In this document: positions 38,500 to 46,458 of the stretch, one piece after another
Position numbering within the stretch: position 1 is the first letter of the stretch
How the letters are laid out: every line of letters begins with the position of its first letter
Translations under genes and position numbers: made by a program
Virus record (IMG/VR): IMGVR_UViG_3300021185_003853
Coordinates: 1 to 64,000 of that record
Strand: one strand, 5' to 3'
DNA: 64,000 bases
DNA from: a virus
Notes under the pieces: model-generated
Seen by the model: the letters and a program-made list of their open reading frames with translations, nothing else
Database searches by the model: none
Told to the model about the DNA's origin: nothing

Positions 38500-39474
38500 A
38501 TGACTAGCAATTTTGCATCACTAAAGAAGTCCCGTTCAGGGTCTTTCGACAAACTCAATTCTCAACTTCAAAAGATGAACACCTCTGGGGGTAACAACTC
38601 AAAGGATGATGATATGTGGAAGTTGGAAGTTGACAAAGCGGGTAACGGTTACGCTGTTCTTCGCTTCCTTCCTGCGCCATCAGGAGAAGATATGCCTTTC
38701 GTTCGTATCTGGGATCACGGATTCCAGGGTCCAGGCGGTTGGTACATCGAAAACTCTTTGACCACTCTAGGTCAAGATGATCCTGTTTCTGAATACAACA
38801 GCAAGTTATGGAATTCTGGTGTGGATTCCGACAAGGATGTAGCACGTAAACAGAAACGCCGTCTTAACTACATGGCGAATGTATATGTAGTAAAAGACCC
38901 TACCAATCCACAGAACGAAGGCAAAGTGTTTAAGTTCAAGTTTGGTAAGAAAATCTTTGATAAACTAAATGATGTTATGAATCCTCAGTTCCCTGATGAA
39001 GCACCTATCAACCCATTTGATTTTTGGGAAGGCGCTAACTTCAATCTGAAAGCACGTAATGTTGAAGGTTATCGAAACTATGATAAGTCAGATTTCTCTG
39101 CTCCTGCTGTTCTAACGAACTCGCAAGGTGTTGATTTATCTGATGAAGAAATGGAGGGTGTATGGGAACAACAACACTCTTTAGCAGAACTGATCGATCC
39201 TAAAAACTTCAAGTCATATGCTGAACTTCAAGCGAAGTTATATAAAGTATTGGCACTTGATGGCAGTGCTCACGCACCCAAAAATACTGCCGAGGACGAC
39301 AGTGGGGAGATGGATTTCACTCCGAAATTCAAAGCGCAAGAGGCAGCACCTGTCTCAACAGCGACTGCACCAGCGCAAGCGGCAGCAGAATCTCCTCTAG
39401 AATCTCGCTTTGCGGATAGCAGCAATGATGATGAAACGCTTGATTTCTTTAAGAATCTAGCGAATGATGATTAA
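38500..39474 (+). CDS. 32: gp32 single-stranded DNA-binding protein
   Basis: 324 residues (T4: 301). N-terminal B-domain LKKSRSGSFDKLNSQLQ, core with FVRIWDHGFQGPGGWYIENS, NVYVVKDPTNPQNEGKVFKF, NPFDFWEGANFNLK, and an acidic C-terminal tail DDETLDFFKNLANDD for partner binding. The three zinc cysteines of T4 gp32 are absent, as in cyanophage homologues I recall. AGGAGC precedes ATG 38500. Terminates at a strong hairpin. Confidence 0.94.
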   Translation: MTSNFASLKKSRSGSFDKLNSQLQKMNTSGGNNSKDDDMWKLEVDKAGNGYAVLRFLPAPSGEDMPFVRIWDHGFQGPGGWYIENSLTTLGQDDPVSEYNSKLWNSGVDSDKDVARKQKRRLNYMANVYVVKDPTNPQNEGKVFKFKFGKKIFDKLNDVMNPQFPDEAPINPFDFWEGANFNLKARNVEGYRNYDKSDFSAPAVLTNSQGVDLSDEEMEGVWEQQHSLAELIDPKNFKSYAELQAKLYKVLALDGSAHAPKNTAEDDSGEMDFTPKFKAQEAAPVSTATAPAQAAAESPLESRFADSSNDDETLDFFKNLANDD

Positions 39475-39498
39475 TATGTTATCTTGAGATTCGGAAAG

Positions 39499-39530
39499 GG
39501 CGGGGTCAAGGATGGCCTCGCCTTTTTTTT
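39499..39530 (+). terminator. Rho-independent terminator between convergent genes
   Basis: GGCGGGG (39499-39505) pairs with CCTCGCC (39516-39522, one G-T), then eight T. The minus-strand gene ends in the same T-run (TTA 39529-39531). Confidence 0.88.
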
Positions 39531-41694
39531 AAGCAGTGGCAGTTGCTACTAAAGCACCATTTGCTGGTGTTGCGGCCGCAAAGTTGTTTGTCGTGCTTTT
39601 ATTAATGACAGTATTATCGCCGCCTTTATTTACATTACCGCCACTATTAACAACCTGAACATTGCTTGTATCATTTGACCCTGTAGGACCGCCTCTTAAT
39701 CTTGTGCTTGCTTGAGTAGCAACACTTCCTTGACTTGTGCCGAGTATTTCATTCACCTTGCCCATTGCGATTGCTAATCCGTCAAGGTCTATATCAGGGT
39801 TATCAATCAAACCTTTTCCGAAATCAATCTCTGGGCCGTCAAAGAATCCTTCTCCTACCTTACCGCCTTTAGTCAACCCTTGAAGTAGCGGGATTGATTG
39901 ACCAAGTTTTGTTGCCATTCCTTCAAAATCAAGATCATTTGAATTGAACTTGATGCCAGAGAACTTAGTCATTGCTACAGCAATTCGTTCCAGCGCATTT
40001 GCTCCCTTTGTCAATCCCTCAGAGTTATCAGCAATGCCTTGAATTTGTGTGAACATATTATCTTCAGGATTTTTGCCGCCTGACAAGAAGTTTGCAATTG
40101 CTATGCCTACACCTTTAAATGCTGCACCAAATTGTGCTGACGAAAATGCTGATAATCCGTTTGAAATCCCTGTCATTGTGTTCTGAAACGCAGCACCATC
40201 AATTGCATTAATTGTTGTAAAATCAATTGATTCAATAGGCGCCAACATTTCCTTTAGACCCTCGAATGGGCCTTTTGCTTGCTGCGCTTCCTTACCTGTG
40301 AAGAATGAAACAATCATATTCTTCATGTTAGTCAAGCCTTCAGCGACTTTAGTAGCGCCTAATGATATTAGCATGGTAGCCATACCAGCACCTAAACCTG
40401 CCATACCTAACCCTAGGTTTGCAAAGTTGCTTCCGTCAATACCGTTGAATCCTTTTAACCCATCAGCGATATTAATCATGATACTTTTAAGGCCGGAACC
40501 GTCAGCGCCAACCAAACTTGCAACGCCGCCGCCCATTGCTATGCCCGATATGAAGCCGCCGAGACCTAAACCGATTGCAGTCGCACCTACTGCTGCTAAT
40601 CCTGCTACTGCAACGCCGCCAGGAACAGCGCCAAATATTGCCCCCGCTGCGAATAATCCCGTCAATCCTAACAATTGCCCGTCTGAGAATGCACTCAACC
40701 CCTCAGCAATATTTGTTGCAACTGTTTTAAATCCTGCGCCATCAAATCCCGCAAGTTCTGCTAATCCTCCGCCTGCTGCGATACCTCCAACGAATCCGCC
40801 AATACCTGCACCGATAGCAGTCATACCAACTGCCATTTTAAACGCACCACCTAACCCGCCAAATGCAGCGAACAATCCGCCAGCGGCAAGCATTCCACCT
40901 AATACTTTTGCAGTATCACCAGACATTGAACTGGCAAATGCCTCTAATCCTTTACCGACATTTTCTGCTTGAGTGGGAAAGTTAGATAAGTCAAGATTCA
41001 TAGCATCTATTGCTGTACTGGATGCTGCCAATCCACCAATAAACCCACCTATGCCTAAACCTATAGCAGTCATACCAACTGCTGCTAATCCTGATCTTTT
41101 CGCACCACCAAAGGCGCCAAACAGTGCACCAGTACCGAGCAATCCTGCAAGAGCTGCTCCGTTACTTAAATTAAATTTAGATAGACCCGTAGCAAGATTG
41201 CCCATTAATGAAACAAGGTGTTCGCCCGTTCCTAATTTACGTGCAGCTGCATCAGCGACTGCTAATCCTCCAATGAATCCGCCTATACCTGCACCAAGTG
41301 CTGCAAGACCCACACCTGCGCCAGCAAGTTTCATGAATAATCCTAAGCCGCCGCCGATACCCTTTTCGACTCCACGAGAAACGCCGCCACGGATTGTTGT
41401 GCCTTCTGAATCTGCAAGTCCTCTTACAGGCTTTTCTTTTGTAGAGAAAAACTTTGCAAAGAAACCTTTCTGTGCTGTCTCGCCTAATTTTTCATTTCTT
41501 ACAGCATCTTTTCTTTGCTCTGCCTGATTAGACATGAAGTTAAATAGCGTACTGTGAATAGAGTTTAAATGCGTGTTCGTTTGATCCAATGATTTGACCA
41601 TTGAATCTAATGCAGGTGTCAACGAGTTAAGCGTTTCCTTTGATAAGGTTACAACTTGTGGTGTGGGGCGTTTTTTAGGCGGTTTTTGTGCCAT
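39529..41694 (-). CDS. Probable tail tape-measure protein
   Basis: 721 residues. N-terminal helical part with LSKETLNSLTPALDSMVKSL; then four to five copies of a Gly/Ala-rich membrane-like unit (for example AVGMTAIGLGIGGFIGGLAA, AVGMTAIGAGIGGFVGGIAA, AVGATAIGLGLGGFISGIAM) about 100 residues apart; C-terminus Asn/Thr/Ala-rich. Length-repeat design, hydrophobic patches and position after a tube-type and chaperone-type gene fit a tape measure, the role of gp29 in T4 (590 aa). Alternative: a membrane-inserting tail protein, functions that overlap. Last gene of the minus-strand late operon. Confidence 0.72.
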   Translation of the reverse strand: MAQKPPKKRPTPQVVTLSKETLNSLTPALDSMVKSLDQTNTHLNSIHSTLFNFMSNQAEQRKDAVRNEKLGETAQKGFFAKFFSTKEKPVRGLADSEGTTIRGGVSRGVEKGIGGGLGLFMKLAGAGVGLAALGAGIGGFIGGLAVADAAARKLGTGEHLVSLMGNLATGLSKFNLSNGAALAGLLGTGALFGAFGGAKRSGLAAVGMTAIGLGIGGFIGGLAASSTAIDAMNLDLSNFPTQAENVGKGLEAFASSMSGDTAKVLGGMLAAGGLFAAFGGLGGAFKMAVGMTAIGAGIGGFVGGIAAGGGLAELAGFDGAGFKTVATNIAEGLSAFSDGQLLGLTGLFAAGAIFGAVPGGVAVAGLAAVGATAIGLGLGGFISGIAMGGGVASLVGADGSGLKSIMINIADGLKGFNGIDGSNFANLGLGMAGLGAGMATMLISLGATKVAEGLTNMKNMIVSFFTGKEAQQAKGPFEGLKEMLAPIESIDFTTINAIDGAAFQNTMTGISNGLSAFSSAQFGAAFKGVGIAIANFLSGGKNPEDNMFTQIQGIADNSEGLTKGANALERIAVAMTKFSGIKFNSNDLDFEGMATKLGQSIPLLQGLTKGGKVGEGFFDGPEIDFGKGLIDNPDIDLDGLAIAMGKVNEILGTSQGSVATQASTRLRGGPTGSNDTSNVQVVNSGGNVNKGGDNTVINKSTTNNFAAATPANGALVATATA

Positions 41695-41698
41695 TTAC

Positions 41699-41815
41699 TT
41701 AGTCCTTAAATTTACTATCGATCCAGCATTTACCATAGTAAAGGATACCTAGCCAGACGGTGAACAATACACCGTCAAGGTATGATAATGAATTCCACGC
41801 TTCAACAGGATCCAT
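41699..41815 (-). CDS. Very small membrane protein, 38 aa
   Basis: ATG 41815-41813, TAA 41701-41699, between two real genes with 1-4 bp gaps. Begins MDPVEAWNSLSYLDGV, with one hydrophobic helix (GVLFTVWLGILYYG) and a KFKD end. Position and spacing support it; function unknown. Confidence 0.6.
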   Translation of the reverse strand: MDPVEAWNSLSYLDGVLFTVWLGILYYGKCWIDSKFKD

Positions 41816-41816
41816 T

Positions 41817-42137
41817 TTATTTCTTCTTCATTGCTTGTGTGCCGAAGAAAGCAGCAACGATACCAGCAACAGCAACAAAGTATGTTGGTGCCATATCGCC
41901 TAATGTTTCTTGTGCTTGATCTAATCCTGCCATAGAAGCGCAAACAACTGCGAATGGATACAATAGCATACCTCCTAATGAAAACCATGCCATGTTACGC
42001 TGTGCATCACGCATAGCATCAGCATCTTCTAACTCTTTGCGCTTAAACTCAAGATACATTTGCTCTTCTGCGTCACTTACCTTACCATCGCCGTTTGAAT
42101 CAGCGGGATGATATACTTTAACTTGTTCGTCAGACAT
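41817..42137 (-). CDS. EF-hand-containing two-helix membrane protein
   Basis: 106 residues. Residues 12-24 hold a canonical EF-hand loop (DSNGDGKVSDAEE), then a charged helix (YLEFKRKELEDADAMRDAQ) and two membrane helices (WFSLGGMLLYPFAVVCASMA; YFVAVAGIVAAFFGTQA). An odd combination for a tail operon: Ca-binding plus membrane. Late promoter 120 bp upstream. I recall similar unnamed genes next to the tape measure in marine phages. Confidence 0.7.
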   Translation of the reverse strand: MSDEQVKVYHPADSNGDGKVSDAEEQMYLEFKRKELEDADAMRDAQRNMAWFSLGGMLLYPFAVVCASMAGLDQAQETLGDMAPTYFVAVAGIVAAFFGTQAMKKK

Positions 42138-42146
42138 TACATCTCC

Positions 42147-42323
42147 TTACATTGCGTTCTTTTCTTGTTGTTTAGAATCTTCAATAAACTGTAATAACAT
42201 ATCAAGGTAAATATCCCTCTCATATGGTATTATGTTTTCTATTTCGCTTATCTGATATTTATAATGTTGAGCCAGTGCAAACACGTTTTGATAATATAAT
42301 GCCAACGTGTTATGGACCAACAT
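42147..42323 (-). CDS. Small tail-chaperone-type protein, probably made as a -1 frameshift extension
   Basis: 58 residues; ATG 42323-42321 overlaps the stop of the upstream gene (TAATG). Content: LALYYQNVFALAQHYKYQIS, then EIENIIPYERDIYLDMLLQF, a pattern shared with second halves of phage tail assembly chaperones (E-x-x-IP-[WY]-ERD-IY). A run of seven T directly before the upstream stop would let ribosomes slip -1 into this frame. It may also be started independently at its own ATG. Lies upstream of the tape-measure gene as expected for a G/GT-type chaperone. Confidence 0.7.
   Translation of the reverse strand: MLVHNTLALYYQNVFALAQHYKYQISEIENIIPYERDIYLDMLLQFIEDSKQQEKNAM
42256..42263 (-). promoter_or_regulatory. 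T4-type late promoter, minus strand
   Basis: TATAAATA on the minus strand inside the 58-aa gene, 119 bp upstream of the EF-hand protein gene. Confidence 0.65.
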
Positions 42324-43033
42324 TAAGTAAAAAAAGTGTCCATCCCCTCCATATTGAAGGTTTTGTCTTTTCCAGTATTATCTGTATAATTTACAGAGTA
42401 TTTCATTTTGGGACTTGTAGCAAAAAACTGTTGTAGCTGTTCCACTGTTGATGTTGTAAATTGCTCTACAAATTCTTCAATCTCCTTAGGAGAGAAGTCG
42501 CTAAAGCTATATACCTCATCAGTAGTGCTGTCAACTAATGTTTCGATACATGCTACCATCGTATTAAACAATATATTCGCCTCTGATTCACCTTCAACGT
42601 CTTGCAACCCAGCAAGTTCATTGATAGTAGGATATCTCATCATCATAAAGTATTGATCGTTTAGTTCAACTTTTTTTACGTGATCTGGGTCACGAGTTAT
42701 TTGTATTTCGTCAATATCAACCTTTAATTCTACTTCTTCTTCTGTGTCAGGATCTTGAATCGTAAATTTAATTTCATTGTTGACTGACTTTGCTCTGACC
42801 TGCAACATAATGTATTCAAGGTCAAATACTGACAGTGTATCAACGTCAACATCTTGACAACAATTGTTAACAATTTGTTTAACTGCAAGAACAATTTGTT
42901 CTATATCACCCGACTCACGAGCGATTAAAAGAACTTTTTCCTCTTTAACAGTGAAAGGTCTAAAGGTAATCTTTTTTTCCGTAGAAGGAACAGTGAGTTC
43001 GAATAACGGTTGATCAATCTTGGGTAATCCCAT
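42323..43033 (-). CDS. 26: gp26-like baseplate hub / tail assembly chaperone
   Basis: 236 residues. Begins GLPKIDQPLFELTVPSTEKK, then ITFRPFTVKEEKVLLIARES, LEYIMLQVRAKSVNNEIKF, and YPTINELAGLQD, the T4_baseplate family that contains gp26-like proteins of cyanophages. The position between a tube-type gene and the tape measure, plus a slippery site before the stop, suggest that it is the functional equivalent of lambda gpG. Both readings (hub protein gp26, or chaperone) are given; the family assignment is firm, the role less so. Confidence 0.8.
   Translation of the reverse strand: MGLPKIDQPLFELTVPSTEKKITFRPFTVKEEKVLLIARESGDIEQIVLAVKQIVNNCCQDVDVDTLSVFDLEYIMLQVRAKSVNNEIKFTIQDPDTEEEVELKVDIDEIQITRDPDHVKKVELNDQYFMMMRYPTINELAGLQDVEGESEANILFNTMVACIETLVDSTTDEVYSFSDFSPKEIEEFVEQFTTSTVEQLQQFFATSPKMKYSVNYTDNTGKDKTFNMEGMDTFFT
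42329..42335 (-). other. Candidate -1 frameshift slippery site, T TTT TTT
   Basis: On the minus strand the gene 26-like frame reads ACT TTT TTT ACT TAA. The seven T (42335-42329) give X-XXY-YYZ in the right phase. After a -1 slip, reading continues TAC TTA ATG and through the 58-aa frame, giving a fusion of about 295 residues. Confidence 0.6.
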
Positions 43034-43053
43034 ATTATACTCCTATAAAATAA

Positions 43054-43809
43054 TCAAAATGGAAGCGTGTCTATCAATCTTCCTACATTGTTTGTTTGCG
43101 TAATCAAATCCTGAATGCTGTTTGGCTTTCTTATCTGTTTAATTTGTTGTGCTACACTATTTATAGATGATAAGAAACCAAGTAACCCTGTCTTACTATT
43201 AAATCCTGATACAATGCCGTCATCTGCACCTTCAACGCTGAATGAATCATATGCAAAGTTAACAGTAATGGTCATAACCTCTGCGCCATTTTCCCATGCA
43301 ACCTGAACACCGCCTACTGATACTGGGAATGCGCCATTAAATTTGTAGTTGTATGTTATTTGTTCTTGGTGATACGAATAAACAACAACTTCTAATGTTG
43401 AACTATAATCATCATGATAATTAAATTCATACAACCCACGACCATCAACAGAGTTTAAAGGACCTGATCCGTTTCCGTGATTGAAAACACTTTGATTCCA
43501 TTGATGAAATAACTTCTTAATTGCAAAATTAGAATCGACCATAAACACTAAGGGAACTGTTCCGTTTTCCATTGCAGTTGCACGCTTTTGAGATACCCCA
43601 TGCCCCTGTGTTTTGATGTCTGTTACATTCAGTTCGAGGTCAGGCAATTGAACAGATCGACAAAAGAAAGGAATGTCTCTAATGTTCATACCTTCATTAC
43701 CAGCCGAACTCAATGAGGCGGGCAACGAGAATCGTGCGAGGAATAAATTATTAAGTGCAACTCCGTGACGGTTGATTGTTGCACTGAAATCTGCTACATT
43801 AAATGGCAT
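43054..43809 (-). CDS. 54: gp54-like baseplate tail-tube initiator (tube-fold protein)
   Basis: 251 residues. Has the tube-protein fold signature of gp19/gp54: NNLFLARFSLP, FFCRSVQLPDLELNV, GTVPLVFMVDSNFAIKKLFHQW, a GAFPVSVGGVQVAWENGAEV turn and MTITVNFAYDSFSV. A C-terminal helical extension (INSVAQQIKQIRKPNSIQDL) is beyond gp19 length (163) and resembles gp54. Together with gp48 at 45370 it would cap the baseplate for tube polymerisation. Alternative: the major tube protein, less likely by length. Confidence 0.75.
   Translation of the reverse strand: MPFNVADFSATINRHGVALNNLFLARFSLPASLSSAGNEGMNIRDIPFFCRSVQLPDLELNVTDIKTQGHGVSQKRATAMENGTVPLVFMVDSNFAIKKLFHQWNQSVFNHGNGSGPLNSVDGRGLYEFNYHDDYSSTLEVVVYSYHQEQITYNYKFNGAFPVSVGGVQVAWENGAEVMTITVNFAYDSFSVEGADDGIVSGFNSKTGLLGFLSSINSVAQQIKQIRKPNSIQDLITQTNNVGRLIDTLPF
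43158..43165 (-). promoter_or_regulatory. T4-type late promoter, minus strand
   Basis: TATAAATA inside the 3' end of the gp54-like gene, 125 bp before the gp26-like start. Could be chance, but spacing is similar to the other internal late promoters. Confidence 0.5.
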
Positions 43810-43815
43810 TGTACG

Positions 43816-44415
43816 CTACCCCCTGATAGCACGTCTTGAATCCGCAAATACTTGCGCTTTTGATGCACCAACAAATCTTTCTGTCGGCAAAAATAATGCT
43901 ATATCCCACTCTGAGGGATACACATATAAAAATTTACTTGTTACTTGTGAGGTCAGATAACGCTTAACACAAGGTTTGAAAGGACCGTATTTTGCTGCTT
44001 TGTCCAATATCTGATATGATATTCTTAATTTTGTTGACTCATCATATTTTGTATTGTTAGCAGTATCATACAATGCGTCCATCAATTTAGCACGTAATTG
44101 TAAAGGCAGGTAGTGCATGTTTAATCCCATGAACCCACCAGGTACCTTCTTATACGGAAAGATCAACGGCAATCTATCATAGTACGGCAATGTTGCTTTG
44201 TGCTTTGCAACATATTCCATCATATACATGCCACCTACAAGAGGTTGAGACATCATTCGTTCTTTATCACTACCCTTGCCGAATAATTTATTCTCTGATA
44301 CATTCTTATATTGTTTTGCTGTGTCACGATACCAATTACGTGCCTTAGATGTGCGAGCAGGTATCTGTCCCGCTCGAACGCCTTTGGTTAGTATTTCATC
44401 AAATAGTGTAGACAT
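43816..44415 (-). CDS. 2: gp2-like DNA end protector / head completion protein
   Basis: 199 residues. Contains ARNWYRDTAKQYKNVSENKL, YDRLPLIFPYKKVPGGFMGL, NMHYLPLQLRAKLMDALYD and YVYPSEWDIALFLPTERFVG, a pattern I know from cyanophage proteins labelled gp2 (DNA end protector). T4 gp2 binds the ends of packaged DNA and blocks RecBCD. Its neighbours here include gp4, as in T4 (2-4-53), which supports the call. Confidence 0.65.
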   Translation of the reverse strand: MSTLFDEILTKGVRAGQIPARTSKARNWYRDTAKQYKNVSENKLFGKGSDKERMMSQPLVGGMYMMEYVAKHKATLPYYDRLPLIFPYKKVPGGFMGLNMHYLPLQLRAKLMDALYDTANNTKYDESTKLRISYQILDKAAKYGPFKPCVKRYLTSQVTSKFLYVYPSEWDIALFLPTERFVGASKAQVFADSRRAIRG

Positions 44416-44859
44416 TTAGATCTTTACGATACCTGCTTCCATTAGAATGCCTCTGTTTCTTAGATGTTCAAATACAATATCATCCTTGCTTTGACCATGA
44501 TAAGGAACAGCGTGATGTTCTTCAATCATAATTTTTGTGACTGGCCGCCATGCATCTGTCTTTGCATCATAGACATCAAAGTCACCAAGGATACGACCGA
44601 ACTTACCTTTCATGTCCTCCCCTTTCTTACTAATTTGTGTACGTAACACAGGGTTAGGACCTAATAATTCTTTGAGACGTTGCTTTGCTGCCAATCCAAA
44701 TACTTTTTCTACTTTGTCTCGTGTACGTGATTCAGGAGTATCGATGCCCATGATTCTTACACGTTCTTTTTTCATCCAAACACCAAAACCTAGATCAATA
44801 TCTACATCTACAGTATCACCGTCAACAATTTTTACTACTTTACATTTATAATCATACAT
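44416..44859 (-). CDS. Staphylococcal-nuclease-like (SNase) protein
   Basis: 147 residues. OB-fold SNase signature: VVKIVDGDTVDVDIDLGFG, RVRIMGIDTPESR (catalytic Arg and Glu), KFGRILGDF (second catalytic Arg). Key residues are present, so it may be an active Ca-dependent nuclease. It lies between two head-completion genes, so it could be a virion or packaging-linked nuclease. Gene gaps are 0-1 bp on both sides. Confidence 0.88.
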   Translation of the reverse strand: MYDYKCKVVKIVDGDTVDVDIDLGFGVWMKKERVRIMGIDTPESRTRDKVEKVFGLAAKQRLKELLGPNPVLRTQISKKGEDMKGKFGRILGDFDVYDAKTDAWRPVTKIMIEEHHAVPYHGQSKDDIVFEHLRNRGILMEAGIVKI

Positions 44860-44860
44860 A

Positions 44861-45310
44861 TTATTTTATTCCTAGATGGTCTTCGTGCATTATTTGAAAG
44901 CGATACCCTCTATCAATACAATATTCTTCTGCTGCTTTCCACTTTGCGCTATTGATACCCCAATCCTTTACTTCACGGATGTAACGCTTTGTGGGTTTGC
45001 TTCCTTTCTTTTTAATGACAGGCGGCCCGCATTGATACTTTGGTTTCACTTCTATTAAAATTTTTTCTTTCTTGTTATCTTTATTTATCATTTCTACATA
45101 GAAATCAGGAAAATATCTGTGCATCTTTCCATCAATAGGTGAACGATACGGAATAACAATTTCTTCACTATTCCATAGCAATACGCCAGGATGTTTATCA
45201 AGGTAGGACATTAATTTTAATTCCCATCCACTACGATAAATAATATTTGTCGAATCACCTCTATACTTCTCTGGGTGTCGAGGTTTAAATTTTCCTTGCA
45301 TCAAAGGCAT
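44861..45310 (-). CDS. 4: gp4 head completion protein (TnsA-like nuclease fold)
   Basis: 149 residues (T4 gp4: 150). MQGKFKPRHPEKYRGDSTN, IIYRSGWELKLMSYLDKHPG, WNSEEIVIPY, GKMHRYFPDFYVEM, IEVKPKYQ, and WKAAEEYCIDRGYRFQIM. Needed for completing DNA-filled heads before tail joining. The fold is PD-(D/E)XK. A shorter paralogue sits at 16091. First gene of the minus-strand late operon behind the 45355-45348 promoter. Confidence 0.9.
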   Translation of the reverse strand: MPLMQGKFKPRHPEKYRGDSTNIIYRSGWELKLMSYLDKHPGVLLWNSEEIVIPYRSPIDGKMHRYFPDFYVEMINKDNKKEKILIEVKPKYQCGPPVIKKKGSKPTKRYIREVKDWGINSAKWKAAEEYCIDRGYRFQIMHEDHLGIK

Positions 45311-45323
45311 TATACATTACTCA

Positions 45324-45331
45324 TATAAATA
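45324..45331 (+). promoter_or_regulatory. T4-type late promoter for the baseplate operon
   Basis: TATAAATA 45324-45331, 39 bp before the gp48 start (45370, with AGGAC upstream). It faces the minus-strand late promoter at 45348-45355. Confidence 0.8.
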
Positions 45332-45347
45332 AAGTTATCACTTTATG

Positions 45348-45355
45348 TATTTATA
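45348..45355 (-). promoter_or_regulatory. T4-type late promoter, minus strand
   Basis: TATAAATA on the minus strand, 38 bp before the gp4 start. The two late promoters face each other with -10 boxes 16 bp apart. Confidence 0.8.
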
Positions 45356-45369
45356 CAGGACAAAAGTAA

Positions 45370-46449
45370 ATGGCAAGCGGTAACGAAACAGTTAATGCAT
45401 CAAAAAAAGATTCTAGCTTAGAGGTCTTAAGTTTTCCCAGTAACCTGGGCGTACACCAAATGATCTTAAAATTTTATGAATACGACTACTCTCGTGTGTC
45501 GAAAGGTAAAGGTGCTCATGGAGTAAAGGCATCTATCGCCTTGCCGTTGCCGCAAAATATTGTTGATCAATCTCGCCTTGAAGTTGGTGGCACACAGTTA
45601 GGTGTGCTTGGTGGGATTACTGCAGACATCTCAGGTGCTGCAAAGTCAGGCAATCTAGGTGCTAATGCACAAAAAGACATCAGTGCGTTCAAAAATGAAG
45701 ACGGATCATTTAAAGGTGCTACTGAAATGATGAGTGCCTTTGCAAACAATTTTAAAGATGTTATTGGTTCGGGCATGGATGCATCTGTTTATTTGTTGAA
45801 AGCAGGTGTGGGAAGCATTGCTCCACAGATAGGACAAGCATTATCAGCAACAAGTGGAGCAGCATTGAACCCACAAACAACGCTTGTATTTGATGGTGTT
45901 GATCTAAAAATTCATAACTTTGAATGGTTGTTGTCTCCTAAGAATGAAAAAGAACAAAAAGAATTAGATAAAATCATTCAGCTCATACAATACTATATTC
46001 ATCCTGACTACAAAAGTCCTGCGGCAGGGTTAGAGTCGTCAACATTCAGAAGTGTTAGTCGTGGACTATTAACATATCCTGCGCTTATGCAAGTAGAGTT
46101 AGTTGGTGTATCAGGCAATCTTAAAACAGTATTCAAGTCAGGTAAATATTTAATGGTCAATCAATTTGCTGTTGACTATACTCCACAAGGCATGGTATTG
46201 AATAAAGGCGGCACAGCATCAGTTATTCGTTGCTCGTTAAATACAACTGAAAGCGAAATTCATACTCGTGCTGACTATCGTTATGGCGAATTTGGTGCGT
46301 TAGGTGATGAATCAAATGATCTTTCTGATATTTTAACTGATGTATTAGATGGCGCAGCTGACATTGAGGACATCGTTCAAGGCGAAATCGACAGTCAACT
46401 TAGTGGTGCAGTTAGTGATCTCGCAGACAAATATAACGTAACTGCTTAG
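45370..46449 (+). CDS. 48: gp48 baseplate tail-tube cap
   Basis: 359 residues (T4: 364). ASIALPLPQNIVDQSRLEVG, a central Gly/Ala-rich helical part, then LKIHNFEWLLSPKNEKEQKE with LIQYYIHPDY (T4: VFTWDLTPRSTEDL), LTYPALMQVELVGVS, and MVNQFAVDYTPQGMVLNKGG, matching gp48. With gp54 it ends the tube on the hub. First of the plus-strand late baseplate genes. Confidence 0.9.
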   Translation: MASGNETVNASKKDSSLEVLSFPSNLGVHQMILKFYEYDYSRVSKGKGAHGVKASIALPLPQNIVDQSRLEVGGTQLGVLGGITADISGAAKSGNLGANAQKDISAFKNEDGSFKGATEMMSAFANNFKDVIGSGMDASVYLLKAGVGSIAPQIGQALSATSGAALNPQTTLVFDGVDLKIHNFEWLLSPKNEKEQKELDKIIQLIQYYIHPDYKSPAAGLESSTFRSVSRGLLTYPALMQVELVGVSGNLKTVFKSGKYLMVNQFAVDYTPQGMVLNKGGTASVIRCSLNTTESEIHTRADYRYGEFGALGDESNDLSDILTDVLDGAADIEDIVQGEIDSQLSGAVSDLADKYNVTA

Positions 46450-46458
46450 GAATAAATT

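Noticed and set aside
40298-41527. Two long Pro/Ala-rich plus-strand open frames
   Set aside because: They are antisense shadows of the Gly/Ala-rich repeats of the minus-strand tape-measure gene; no ribosome-binding sites and low-complexity products.
41749-41988. 79-aa minus-strand frame with CCCCWYRCC
   Set aside because: Out-of-frame overlap of the EF-hand membrane gene and the 38-aa gene, both of which have better starts and content.
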